Part shown: positions 51,901 through 60,024 of the stretch, piece after piece | How the letters are laid out: every line of letters starts with the position of its first letter | Position numbering within the stretch: the stretch's first letter is position 1 | DNA from: Bradyrhizobium sp. | GTDB taxonomy: Bacteria > Pseudomonadota > Alphaproteobacteria > Rhizobiales > Xanthobacteraceae | DNA length: 64,000 bases | Assembly (NCBI RefSeq): GCF_016219575.1 | Contig: NZ_JACRMG010000013.1 | Location: 62,001-126,000 of the forward strand | Reading direction: 5' to 3' | Notes under the pieces: generated by a model | What the model saw: the letters and a program-made list of their open reading frames with translations, nothing else | The model's database searches: none | What the model was told of the DNA's origin: nothing | Program-made: the position numbers and the translations under genes

Positions 51901-52200
51901 CTGGTGTCAACCAGCCAGGCCGATCTGTTGCCGCGCGACCATCTCTGCTGCGGCAATACCGGGCTGATGGACACGCTCTGCAGCGCCGGCGAGCAGTTTC
52001 CGGAAGGCGATTGGTCCCGCAAGGCGCGGCAGCTCGCAGCCAGGACCGTTGCGCGCGGCAACCGGCGCGGCAGCTTCAGCATCGCCTTCGAGAACGGCTT
52101 CTTCAATCCCAGCCTGTTTCAGGGAACGGCAGGCGTCGGCTATCAATTGCTGAGGCTGGCCGATCCGGCCAGAATTCCTTCGGTCCTGCTGCTGAATTGA
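48970..52200 (+). CDS. lanM: Class II lanthipeptide synthetase LanM, ProcM-like zinc site
   Basis: 1076 residues. LanM dehydrates Ser/Thr in a precursor peptide and then closes thioether rings. The N-terminal dehydratase domain (DUF4135) has the kinase-like SSGLRIIYKPRSLGVE (Lys298) and NGSDFHFENLIAAGEHPVPI then DLET. The C-terminal LanC-like cyclase (about 720-1076) has GRAGVGLFFAAL, GFSHGAAGIAYALL, Cys948-His949 in AWCHGAPGIGLGR, and Cys993-Cys994 in HLCCGNTGLMD. CCG replaces the usual CHG, giving a three-cysteine zinc site as in ProcM. Start is TTG 48970, with AGGGGAG 9 bases upstream; no ATG or GTG is available before the in-frame stop at 48841. Confidence 0.93.
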   Translation: MLSPDRFARIAINSLSIRERIAAGLGAEGLTEPPEVAARLREWRGAAAEGDEALFLARLARDGLDLAGARSLLARPEIPADFALPEWCHVLGRVLDATPRLRDAALAPDAALTFRYLRPHEPLPFEELFVPFVETARALLSERGASALPAGVLDIFARDLVQGLVEIAARVLAVEFRTFLASLQFDDDGDTDVAPGPESREQYRRFVAATYRDGWYQLFEENCVMARLLATALSQWVRNVGEFDKRLFEDLPEIERAFGRQKPSGRLIAVETGLSDPHDGGRTVVSVEFSSGLRIIYKPRSLGVERAYFDFAAAINRLDVLLPFRILTILDRGDYGWVEFVEHRSCASEEEVRRYYRRSGNLLCLVYALNGSDFHFENLIAAGEHPVPIDLETICHHRMEIGGGDDVDEMTERLRLSVLATDLLPDPVKLDHQYFDISAFAHSDAEEGEADVVIWKRVNTDGMDYVCERQPPRPARNLPKLNGKTAVLDSYTTIILEGFEEAYRFLQQKADLLLDETGPLRAMFSHHSRFIYRPTALYSLILQRALHPSYVRDGVDFALQFEVLARKLIEAPDRPMTWPLIEAEMASLWQLDIPRFTARGDETALRLGPENSVAGCFADSAWNATRAKIRGLNESDLRWQRSLIAGSFDVRSANLGTDPATAREEFGDIEPLAEDALLSVAVDLANEIEAKALRQSNGDLGWMVLHYSPAAARYTLQPMENDLYNGRAGVGLFFAALEKFLPGSTYRALAHAALKPVRRWIRTAPDAELMEFGFGGYAGLASIAYGLTKAGQLLGEDDLIADAAIAARRIRSTQIEKDDSLDAMSGAAGAIPALLACYAATADEKILATAVACGRHLLQRRVPDQFGFRTWPTLEQRHITGFSHGAAGIAYALLQLYKVTGDAGFYEAAADAIGFEGRAFVADHNNWQDYRRAATGLAQGPQFCMAWCHGAPGIGLGRIAALDVMDTSEVRRDIEAALVSTSQADLLPRDHLCCGNTGLMDTLCSAGEQFPEGDWSRKARQLAARTVARGNRRGSFSIAFENGFFNPSLFQGTAGVGYQLLRLADPARIPSVLLLN

Positions 52201-52235
52201 TCGAAGCTCACGGCCCGTCAACGCGGAGTTCGGCA

Positions 52236-52454
52236 ATGGACGAAGATATCTTGACCGAGGAAGAGCTGAAGCGCGCCGTGCAGAAGATTTTCCGGCTCTC
52301 GCAGACCGATCCGGAATTCCGCGCGCTTTGTCTCGGCAATCCCAACGAAGCGATACAGCGCATCACCGGCAAGGCGGTCGCCCCCGGCGTCAAGATCCAG
52401 TTTCTCGATTCCGCCGCGGACAAGGCAAAAGACCCCGGCGGCGCGGCGAAGTAG
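52236..52454 (+). CDS. Nitrile-hydratase-leader-type (NHLP) peptide
   Basis: 72 residues, with CGGAG upstream, 35 bases after LanM. The sequence MDEDILTEEELKRAVQKIF, then TDPEFRALCLGNPNEAIQRI and PGVKIQFLDSAAD, follows the NHLP leader pattern (nitrile hydratase alpha-like helices, xDPxFRxxLLxxPxxAI, then GVxIxxLD). NHLP leaders are established substrates of promiscuous LanM enzymes. Unusually, after the leader there is only DKAKDPGGAAK, with no Cys-containing core. It may be a core-less leader, a scaffold or a decayed precursor. Confidence 0.75.
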   Translation: MDEDILTEEELKRAVQKIFRLSQTDPEFRALCLGNPNEAIQRITGKAVAPGVKIQFLDSAADKAKDPGGAAK

Positions 52455-52489
52455 TTCACTTTGGTATCTGGCGCCGAAAAGACTGCAAC

Positions 52490-53665
52490 ATGCATGAAGC
52501 GAACCGCGGCAAGCTGATCGAACTGGAAGCGCTGCGCGGCGTCGCGGCCGTGGTCGTGATGTTGCATCATTTTCTGGTGGTCGTCGCACCGCGCCTGCAC
52601 GGGCGGAATTTTCCCGACGATCCCATCGCATTGGTGCGGACACCATTATTTGCGCTGGTCAACGGCACCGCCGCCGTCTCGATCTTCTTCGTGCTGTCCG
52701 GCTTCGTGCTGACCCTGCGCGCCATGGAACGGCACGACTGGCGCCAGCTCGTTACCGGTGCCCTGAAGCGATGGCCGCGGCTCGTTCCCCTGGTGGTGAC
52801 GACGAATATCCTGTCGGCTGCATTCGTATTGCTCGGCCTCTATCAGGACCGCACCTGGTTCGGCACAGGCGTCTTCGATCCCGATACGCCCGTGATCCGG
52901 AGCGCGCTGATCGATGGCCTGTTCACGACGTTCTTCCACGGCAGCGCCCGCTTCAACACGGTGCTGTGGACCATGCACTACGAGCTGTTCGGCAGCTTTG
53001 CGGCCTACGCGACCGCGCTCATCCTGATTTTCCAGAGGTCGTTCCGGCTCGCGATGCTGACCGGCGCGACCGTGCTGGTGCTGACCGCCGTCTGCGCCGG
53101 AGACGGCGGCGTCTATTACGCCATGATGGTTTCGGGAGTCTTGATCGCGCGGATCTACATGGAGCGCGATACCCTCGCCGTCGCGCTGGCTTTCCTGCAT
53201 CCGTGGCGCACGCCGATCGTGCTCGTTACCGCCGCCCTCGCAATCGTGCTCTGCGGTTACGAGGGATATTCCAGGCCGACGGGCTTCTACGCCTTCATGG
53301 CGCCGTTCGCTTCGCCGGAGATCGAACCGGTCCTGCACGGCATCGCCGCGGCTGCGATCGTGGCACTGGCCCTGTTTTGCGCCCCGCTACGCAGGCAACT
53401 GGCGCGGCCGACCGCGACTCTGCTGGGCTGGCTGTCATTTCCGCTCTATCTCGTTCACCTGCCGATCCTGCTCGCGCTCATCGCACCGGTCCATTCCCGC
53501 CTTGACGCCCATCTCGGCGCCGCGGTCGCAGCGCCGGTGGCGTTCCTGCTCTTCGTCGCGCTGACGCTGGCGGCGGCCTACCCGCTCGCGCGCTTCGACG
53601 CGTGGTGGGTTCGCAAGCTGCGCGAGATGACCTCGCGCGTGGTCACCAGAATGCGTGCGGCATGA
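52490..53665 (+). CDS. Membrane acyltransferase (acyltransferase family 3)
   Basis: 391 residues, about 10 membrane spans. The N-terminus GKLIELEALRGVAAVVVMLH then HFLVVVAP carries the family 3 acyltransferase Arg-Gly and catalytic-type His. Later conserved elements are FFVLSGFVLTLR, VLWTMHYELFGSF and LSFPLYLVHLPILL. These enzymes O-acylate sugars, polysaccharides or peptides at the inner membrane. It starts 36 bases after the NHLP gene, so it belongs to the LanM transcription unit and could acylate the product or a carrier. Start ATG 52490. Confidence 0.85.
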   Translation: MHEANRGKLIELEALRGVAAVVVMLHHFLVVVAPRLHGRNFPDDPIALVRTPLFALVNGTAAVSIFFVLSGFVLTLRAMERHDWRQLVTGALKRWPRLVPLVVTTNILSAAFVLLGLYQDRTWFGTGVFDPDTPVIRSALIDGLFTTFFHGSARFNTVLWTMHYELFGSFAAYATALILIFQRSFRLAMLTGATVLVLTAVCAGDGGVYYAMMVSGVLIARIYMERDTLAVALAFLHPWRTPIVLVTAALAIVLCGYEGYSRPTGFYAFMAPFASPEIEPVLHGIAAAAIVALALFCAPLRRQLARPTATLLGWLSFPLYLVHLPILLALIAPVHSRLDAHLGAAVAAPVAFLLFVALTLAAAYPLARFDAWWVRKLREMTSRVVTRMRAA

Positions 53666-53680
53666 TACGCCCGCCGCAGC

Positions 53681-55006
53681 TCAGCGGTCCGGATTGGCGC
53701 GCTCGAACTGGCGCAGCAGGCGGTTGCCGCGCTCCACCGCGGCATCGAGCGCGGCCTTCGCGGACTTCTTGCCGCTGAAAACGAACTCGAGCTCGTCCTC
53801 GATCGCGTCGCGCACCAGCACGAACGAGCCGAGCCTGAGGCCGCGCGAGTTCACCGTCGGCGACTTCATGGTCATCTGCTCGGTCGCGATCGATGCGCCC
53901 GGATTGCGGTCATAAAAACCCTGCGAGCGCGTCAGCTCATAGGCCGCGCGCGTCACCGGCAGATAGCCGGTGTTCTGGTGCCAGGCCGCCTGCACCTCGG
54001 GCCTGGACAGGAAGGCGAAGAATTTTGCGACGCCGGCATACTCCCCGCGCGGCCGGTCGCGCAGCACCCACAGCGTCGCGCCGCCGATGATGGTGTTTTG
54101 CGGGGCGCCCGCCACGTCGGGCCAGTACGGCAGCATGCCGTAGCCGACCTCGAATTTCGAATTCGCCTTGATGTCGGCGCGCGTTGCCGAGGAGCCGATG
54201 AAGATCCCGCATTCGCCCTTCTGGAAGCGCGGCTCGGCCGACGGCCCGCGGCCGCTATAGTCGTAGACCTTGGCCGCCTGCCATTCCGCGAGCTGGCCGA
54301 TGTGGCGCACCAGCAGCGCGTTGTTGAACGTCAATTCCGCATCCAGCCCGCCAAAACCGTTCGAGCTGGTCGAAATCGGCACGTTGTGGAAGGCGGAAAA
54401 ATTCTCGACATTGATCCAGGACGGCCAGGACGTCGTGAAGCCGCAGGGCGCGCCTGCCGCGCGCAGCTTCTTCGCCGCCGCCCCGACCTCGGGCCAGGTC
54501 CTGGGCGCCTTTGCCGGATCGAGCCCGGCGGCGCGGAACAGATCCTTGTTGTAATAGAGAATCGGCGTCGAGGCGTTGAACGGGAAGGACAGCATGTTGC
54601 CCGCAACGTCGGAGTAATAGCCGGTGACGGCGGGAAGGTAGGCGTTCGGCGAAAAATCTTCCGTCTGGTCGCGCATCAGCTCGAACACCGGATAGATCGC
54701 GCCGCGCGCGGCCATCATGGTGGCGGTCGCGATCTCGTTGACCTGCACGATCGCCGGCTGGCTGCGCGAACGAAACGCGAAGATCGAGGCCGTCACCGTC
54801 TCCGTGTAGTTGCCCTTGTAGGCCGGGACGATGCGGAATTCCGTCTGCGCGGCGTTGAAATCGGCGGCGAGCTTTTCCAGATGCTTGCCGAGTTGGCCCG
54901 ACATCGCGTGCCACCAGTGGATCTCGGTGACCGCATGCGCGGGCGATGCGAAGCCGGAGGCAAGGATGCCGGCGGCCAGCAGCAGCAATGTTCGCACCCG
55001 TCTCAT
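53681..55006 (-). CDS. UgpB-like extracellular solute-binding protein, orphan
   Basis: 441 residues with signal peptide (LLLLAAGILASGFASPAHA). Family 1 solute-binding protein closest to glycerol-3-phosphate-binding UgpB: EIHWWHAMSGQLGKHLEKLA, IVPAYKGNYTETVTASIFAF, FPFNASTPILYYNKDLFRAA and STSSNGFGGLDAELTFNNAL. GGAGGAATG precedes the start. No UgpA, UgpE or UgpC gene adjoins, so it must use a transporter encoded elsewhere or a non-transport role. It is convergent with the acyltransferase, 15 bases apart. Confidence 0.9.
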   Translation of the reverse strand: MRRVRTLLLLAAGILASGFASPAHAVTEIHWWHAMSGQLGKHLEKLAADFNAAQTEFRIVPAYKGNYTETVTASIFAFRSRSQPAIVQVNEIATATMMAARGAIYPVFELMRDQTEDFSPNAYLPAVTGYYSDVAGNMLSFPFNASTPILYYNKDLFRAAGLDPAKAPRTWPEVGAAAKKLRAAGAPCGFTTSWPSWINVENFSAFHNVPISTSSNGFGGLDAELTFNNALLVRHIGQLAEWQAAKVYDYSGRGPSAEPRFQKGECGIFIGSSATRADIKANSKFEVGYGMLPYWPDVAGAPQNTIIGGATLWVLRDRPRGEYAGVAKFFAFLSRPEVQAAWHQNTGYLPVTRAAYELTRSQGFYDRNPGASIATEQMTMKSPTVNSRGLRLGSFVLVRDAIEDELEFVFSGKKSAKAALDAAVERGNRLLRQFERANPDR

Positions 55007-55227
55007 GCGGAATCATTCCTCCGGCAGTTTTCTCGAAGCGGCTTCTTATCAGGCGCCCCTGATTAAGTCCGCACGCCATTGGTTGCAATCGCCAAACGCC
55101 GCACGCGCCGCACAATTAACGAAATCAACCGAAACCTTGGCAGGATAGCCACGACAGGCCTGCTTCTGCTAAAAAGCGTTGAACCTTTTGCTTCCTCCAT
55201 AGACTCCATCACCAAGGGGATGAGTGT

Positions 55228-56223
55228 TTGAACGTGTTTGGCCGCGCCGAGCTTCAGCGGACGGTGGTTCTTGTTGTCGCGCTGTTGCTCACGGCCGGCT
55301 CCGCGGACGCGCTTGCGCGTGAATTTCGTGCCGCCGACACCCAGAACGAGGATTATCCGACCGTCCAGGCGCTCCGCTTCATGGGCCGCCAGATCGCCGA
55401 ACGCAGCGGCGGCCGACACGAGATCAAGGTGTTTCATTCGCGTCAGCTCGGCGAGGAACGGGAAACTCTGGAACAGACCCGCGCCGGCGCCATCGACCTC
55501 AACCGCACCAATGCGGCGCTGATCGGCAACATCGTGCCGACAATGAACGTGCTGGCGCTGCCATTCCTGTTCCGTTCCATCGAGCACATGCAGAAGGTGC
55601 TGGACGGCCCGATCGGTGCGGAAATCCTCGGCGGCTTCGAGCCGCACGGCTTCGTCGGGCTCGCCTTCTACGATTCCGGCGCGCGATCGATCTACAACGG
55701 CGTCCGCCCGGTGCGTTCGCTCGCCGACCTCAAGGGCTTGCGCATCCGCGTGCAGCAATCCGAGCAGATGAACCAGATGATGCGTGCGCTCGGCGCCACC
55801 CCCGTAGAACTCCCGTATGGCCAGGTGCTGACCGGACTTGCGACAAAGCTGATCGACGGCGCCGAGAACAACTGGCCCTCCTTCGTCACCACGGATCATT
55901 ACAAGCATGCCGGCCACTACACGCTCACGGAACACACGATGAGCCCGGAAGTCCTGGTGATGTCGCTGAAAGCCTGGCAGACATTGTCGCCCGAAGACCG
56001 CAGGATTTTCCGCGAGGAAGCCCGCCGCTCCAGCCAGTTCATGCGCGAGAAATGGCGCGATCTCGAATTGCAATCGCGCAAGCAGGCGGAAACCGCGGGC
56101 GTTATCGTCGTAACTGATTTCGAGAGGCAGCCGTTCGAAGCCGCGATGACCGGCATCTATGCCAGGGCGCAGCGCGATCCGGCTTCCGCGAAATTGATCG
56201 AACGCATCCGCAAGGTGAACTGA
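55228..56223 (+). CDS. TRAP-type (DctP) solute-binding protein coupled to a sensor operon
   Basis: 331 residues starting at TTG 55228 with AAGGGG upstream. N-terminal signal peptide (TVVLVVALLLTAGSADALA), then a DctP fold: YPTVQALRFMGRQIAERSGG, EIKVFHSRQLGEERETLEQT, LKGLRIRVQQSEQMNQMM and the conserved DGAENNWPSF. No DctQ/DctM membrane genes follow. Instead a histidine kinase begins eight bases after the stop, so the protein probably presents its ligand to the kinase rather than to a transporter. Confidence 0.9.
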   Translation: MNVFGRAELQRTVVLVVALLLTAGSADALAREFRAADTQNEDYPTVQALRFMGRQIAERSGGRHEIKVFHSRQLGEERETLEQTRAGAIDLNRTNAALIGNIVPTMNVLALPFLFRSIEHMQKVLDGPIGAEILGGFEPHGFVGLAFYDSGARSIYNGVRPVRSLADLKGLRIRVQQSEQMNQMMRALGATPVELPYGQVLTGLATKLIDGAENNWPSFVTTDHYKHAGHYTLTEHTMSPEVLVMSLKAWQTLSPEDRRIFREEARRSSQFMREKWRDLELQSRKQAETAGVIVVTDFERQPFEAAMTGIYARAQRDPASAKLIERIRKVN

Positions 56224-56230
56224 GGCGACT

Positions 56231-58312
56231 TTGGCAGCTAACGACCAGGACAGCATGATGGAAAGGCCGGCGAATTTCGTCGCCCGTGCCCGCGTCCGCA
56301 TCGTCCAGCTGGTGCGCGCGGTACCGATCCGCTGGCGCGTCCTGTCGATTGCGCTGCTCAATTCCGCCGTGGTGCTGGTGCTGGCCGCGCTGATCTGGAA
56401 CGGCGCCAAGGTGCTGGGATCGGCCTGGGACGACGTCCGCCAGGTGCGCGAGTCCGACAAGATCCTCGCCCTGCTGGAGACCGAGACCAGCCGGCTGCAG
56501 AACCTGATCCACCGTTACATCAACCAGCCGAGCCCCGAGCTGTTCGCCGAGATCCTGCTGCTGCGCGAGGCCGTGCTGGGCACGCTGACCACGCGCGCAG
56601 CGACCGATCCGATGCTGTCGGGCTCGGTGGAGCAGCTCGAGCGCGTCACCAGCCGCTTCCTCGACGGCTTCGGCGAGTTGCGCGCCGTGCAGTCGAAAAT
56701 CTCCAAGACCTATGACGAGCAGGTGCTGGGCCCGGCGCGCGACATGGCCGGGCTCTATTCGATCATCGAAGGCGCCACCGGCCATCGCGACGCGCTGATC
56801 TGGCCCTCGCTCGGCAAATCCCGCGAGGCCTTCACCGCGCTGCTGGTCGCCGCCAACGCCTATTATCTGTCGGTTGCCTCGGCCTCCGCCGAGGACGCCC
56901 GCCGCAACACCGAGACGATCGAAAAATCCATCCCCGTGATGACGGATCTTGCGGAGAACGACCTGCAGAAGCTCGCCCTGCAACGGCTTCTGCAGCGCAC
57001 ACGGGACCTGCGCGACGGGCTTGCCAAGCTGTCCGAGCAGGTCGCCAGCCGGACCGAGCTGCTGCGCAACACCATCGACGCCAGCCAGGCCGACGCGATC
57101 GGCGCCATCGACGATCTCTCGGTCAAGATGCGCCAGCGCGAGCAGAAGGCGCAGGAAACCTTCGATCACACGCTGTCGAATATTTCCCGCCGCGTGACCT
57201 CGATCGCGGTGCTGTTCCTCGGCATCATCCTCGCCGCCGGCGTCGTCATCGCGCTGTCGATCCGGCTGCCGCTGCAGCAGATCATGACGTCGATGCGCGC
57301 CATCATGAACGGCGACTATGACCGCGAGGTGCAGGGCATCAGGGCCAGGGACGAGGTCGGCGCGATGGCGCGCGCGGTGGAAGTGTTCCGCGAGAATGCC
57401 ATCGCCAAGCGCAAGACCGAGGAGGAGCTGCGCACCTCCAAGGAGAAGGCCGAGGCGGCGCTGCTCGAGCTCAACGCCGCCCAGCAGAACCTGATCGACG
57501 CCGAGCGACTCGCAGCCCTCGGCGGCCTCGTTGCCGGCGTCGCGCACGAGGTGAACAATCCGATCGGCATCAGCCTCACGGTGGCTTCGAGTTTTGCCCG
57601 CCGCGCCGACGCCTTTCAGGCGGAGCTGAACTCCAACCAGCTGCGCCGCTCCAAGCTCGACGAATTCGTCAATTCCTCGCGCGATGCCGCCCAGCAGCTG
57701 GTGGCCAACCTGCATCGCGCCGGCGAGCTGATCCAGTCCTTCAAGCAGGTCGCGGTCGACCGCTCGCATGCCGAGCGGCGCCAGTTCAGTCTCTCGGAAT
57801 CCACCGACCAGATCGTGGCGAGCCTGCGGCCGGTCCTGAAGCGGTCGGCGATCCAGCTCGCGGTGGATGTGCCCGAGGGGCTGCTGATCGACGGCTATCC
57901 CGGCTCCTACGGGCAGATTCTGACCAATCTGTTCCTGAACGCCGCCAACCACGCCTTCGCCGACGGGCGCTCCGGGACCATCTCGATCTCGGCGCGGCCG
58001 CGCGGCAGCGACGATGTGGAGATCATTTTCGCCGATAACGGCGCCGGAATGACGCCGGACGTGCAGCGGCAGGCGTTCGACCCCTTCTTCACGACGCGCC
58101 GCAACGAAGGAGGCACGGGACTCGGACTGCATATCGTCTATAACCTCGTCACCCAGCAGCTCGGCGGCCGCGTTCTGCTGGAGTCAAGGGTGGGACAAGG
58201 CACTACATTTCGCATTATCATGCCGCGGGTTGCCAGGGGCGACCCGACGGTAGTAGACGAAGCAGCGGACGGAACCGAGCAATGGCCGAACAGGACGATG
58301 TCCTCCACCTGA
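56231..58312 (+). CDS. Membrane sensor histidine kinase
   Basis: 693 residues, start TTG 56231 (GAGG upstream; an ATG at 56255 is possible). Membrane span at about 37-57, a long helical periplasmic domain, second span about 323-343, HAMP linker, coiled coil, then the kinase core: H-box GLVAGVAHEVNNPIGISLTV with His439, N-box YGQILTNLFLNAANHAF and G-boxes FADNGAGM and GGTGLGLHIVYNLV. The periplasmic part likely reads the TRAP-type binding protein encoded directly upstream. It overlaps the next kinase gene by 31 bases. Confidence 0.9.
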   Translation: MAANDQDSMMERPANFVARARVRIVQLVRAVPIRWRVLSIALLNSAVVLVLAALIWNGAKVLGSAWDDVRQVRESDKILALLETETSRLQNLIHRYINQPSPELFAEILLLREAVLGTLTTRAATDPMLSGSVEQLERVTSRFLDGFGELRAVQSKISKTYDEQVLGPARDMAGLYSIIEGATGHRDALIWPSLGKSREAFTALLVAANAYYLSVASASAEDARRNTETIEKSIPVMTDLAENDLQKLALQRLLQRTRDLRDGLAKLSEQVASRTELLRNTIDASQADAIGAIDDLSVKMRQREQKAQETFDHTLSNISRRVTSIAVLFLGIILAAGVVIALSIRLPLQQIMTSMRAIMNGDYDREVQGIRARDEVGAMARAVEVFRENAIAKRKTEEELRTSKEKAEAALLELNAAQQNLIDAERLAALGGLVAGVAHEVNNPIGISLTVASSFARRADAFQAELNSNQLRRSKLDEFVNSSRDAAQQLVANLHRAGELIQSFKQVAVDRSHAERRQFSLSESTDQIVASLRPVLKRSAIQLAVDVPEGLLIDGYPGSYGQILTNLFLNAANHAFADGRSGTISISARPRGSDDVEIIFADNGAGMTPDVQRQAFDPFFTTRRNEGGTGLGLHIVYNLVTQQLGGRVLLESRVGQGTTFRIIMPRVARGDPTVVDEAADGTEQWPNRTMSST

Positions 58313-60024
58313 TCGATGATACCGGGCACGCCCCGGAGGCCTCGTCCGCCCGCAAATGGAAGATCGCCGTCATCGACGACGATTCCGCCGTGCACGAGGG
58401 CACCCGCTTCGCCCTGAGCGACTACAATCTCAACGGCGCCACGCTGGAAATCCTCTCGGCCTATTCCGCGGCCGAGGGCCGTACCCTGATGCGCGAGAAT
58501 CCCGATATCGCCGCCGTGCTGCTCGACGTCATCATGGAGACCGACGTCGCGGGCCTGGAGCTCGTCGAATACATCCGCAACGAGATCAAGAACGAGACCG
58601 TGCGCATCATCCTGCGCACCGGCCAGCCCGGCCAGGCGCCGGAGCGCCGCGTCATCGTCCAGTACGACATCAACGACTACAAGGCGAAGACCGAGCTCAC
58701 CGCCGACAAGCTGTTCACCTCGCTGACCGCGGCGCTGCGCAGCTATCAACAGCTCGAACGCATGGTACAGACGCGGCGCGGGCTCGAGATCATCATCGAT
58801 GCCGCCTCCACGCTGTACGACTTCAAGTCGATGCAGCGCCTCGCCGAGGGCGTGCTGACCCAGCTCGCCTCGCTGCTCAACGTCGACTGCGCCGGAATCC
58901 TGGTGCTGCGCGACGACGGCGCGGGCTCGGAATTTTCCGTGCTGGCCGGTTCCGGCTGCTACAGCCGCTTCATCGGCTCGACCAGCTCGAAGTCGCTCGA
59001 TCCGGATTTGCGGAAGATGGTGGAAGCCGCGTTCCTGCGCCGCAAGAACGAATTCGCCGACCACCGCAGCGTGCTCTACTTGCGCACCGGAAGCGGCCGC
59101 GAGGTGGTGGTGCTGCTGCAGGCCGAGCGCCAGCTCTCCGAGACCGACCGCGCGCTGGTGGAAATCTTCTCCAGCCGCCTGTCGATCGCCTTCGACAACG
59201 TCATCCTCTACCAGCAGCTCCATGAGGCCAACACCCAGCTCGAGGATCGCGTGGCGCAGCGCACCCGCGCGCTGATGCAGGCCAACCGCCGGCTGTCCTC
59301 GCAATGGCTGCGGCTGCAGCGCGCCAACAGTTTCAAGAACGAGATCCTCGGCACCGTCGCCCATGACCTGAAAAATCCGCTCGGCGTGATCCTCGGCCGC
59401 ACCGAAATGCTCACCGAGCTGATCGGCGCCGGCTCGCCCAAGGAGAACGTCACCGCGCAGGTCGAGCACATCCGCGACGCCACCAAGCGGCTGACCACGA
59501 TGGTGGATCATCTGATCTCGGACGCGATGGCGGATGCCTTCGACATCACCATCCGCCGCGAACCGGTCGACGTCGCCGCCCTCGTCGCCGAGGTCACCGA
59601 GACCAACATGCCTTCGGCGGTCAACAAGCAGCAGACCATCAGCGTCTCGGCGCCGTCGAATTTCGTCACCATGTGCGATGCCGACCGCATCCGCGAGGCG
59701 ATCGACAATCTCGTCAGCAACGCCATCAAATATTCGCCGATCGGCGGCAAGATCACGGTCGCCGTCGCCCATGAGGGCCCCAGCACCGTGATCCGCGTGA
59801 CCGACCAGGGCGCGGGCCTGTCGCCCGAAGACCTCGGCCGCCTGTTCGGCCGGTTCCAGCGGCTGTCTGCGAAACCCACCGCCGGCGAAAGCTCGACCGG
59901 GCTCGGCCTGTCCATCGTCAAGCGCATCATCGACATGCATGGCGGCCATGTGACCGCGCAGAGCCCGGGGCCCGGACAGGGCTCGACCTTTACGGTTACA
60001 TTGCCGGCGACAGAAGCGTCATGA
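58282..60024 (+). CDS. Soluble hybrid kinase: receiver, DUF3369, histidine kinase
   Basis: 580 residues, no membrane span. The N-terminal receiver has IAVIDDDSAVHEGT and phospho-acceptor Asp82 in AAVLLDVIMETD. It is followed by DUF3369 (about 170-325, GAF-like: GLEIIIDAASTLYDFKSMQR). The C-terminal kinase has ILGTVAHDLKNPLGVI with His361, N-box REAIDNLVSNAIKYSP and GLGLSIVKRIIDMHGG. The order suggests a relay: the upstream membrane kinase phosphorylates Asp82, which tunes this kinase. It overlaps the upstream gene by 31 bases and the downstream regulator as ATGA. Confidence 0.92.
   Translation: MAEQDDVLHLIDDTGHAPEASSARKWKIAVIDDDSAVHEGTRFALSDYNLNGATLEILSAYSAAEGRTLMRENPDIAAVLLDVIMETDVAGLELVEYIRNEIKNETVRIILRTGQPGQAPERRVIVQYDINDYKAKTELTADKLFTSLTAALRSYQQLERMVQTRRGLEIIIDAASTLYDFKSMQRLAEGVLTQLASLLNVDCAGILVLRDDGAGSEFSVLAGSGCYSRFIGSTSSKSLDPDLRKMVEAAFLRRKNEFADHRSVLYLRTGSGREVVVLLQAERQLSETDRALVEIFSSRLSIAFDNVILYQQLHEANTQLEDRVAQRTRALMQANRRLSSQWLRLQRANSFKNEILGTVAHDLKNPLGVILGRTEMLTELIGAGSPKENVTAQVEHIRDATKRLTTMVDHLISDAMADAFDITIRREPVDVAALVAEVTETNMPSAVNKQQTISVSAPSNFVTMCDADRIREAIDNLVSNAIKYSPIGGKITVAVAHEGPSTVIRVTDQGAGLSPEDLGRLFGRFQRLSAKPTAGESSTGLGLSIVKRIIDMHGGHVTAQSPGPGQGSTFTVTLPATEAS

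Noticed and set aside
52646..53338. 230-residue minus-strand frame opposite the acyltransferase
   Set aside because: Low-complexity Gln/Arg/His-rich shadow without ribosome site or domain.
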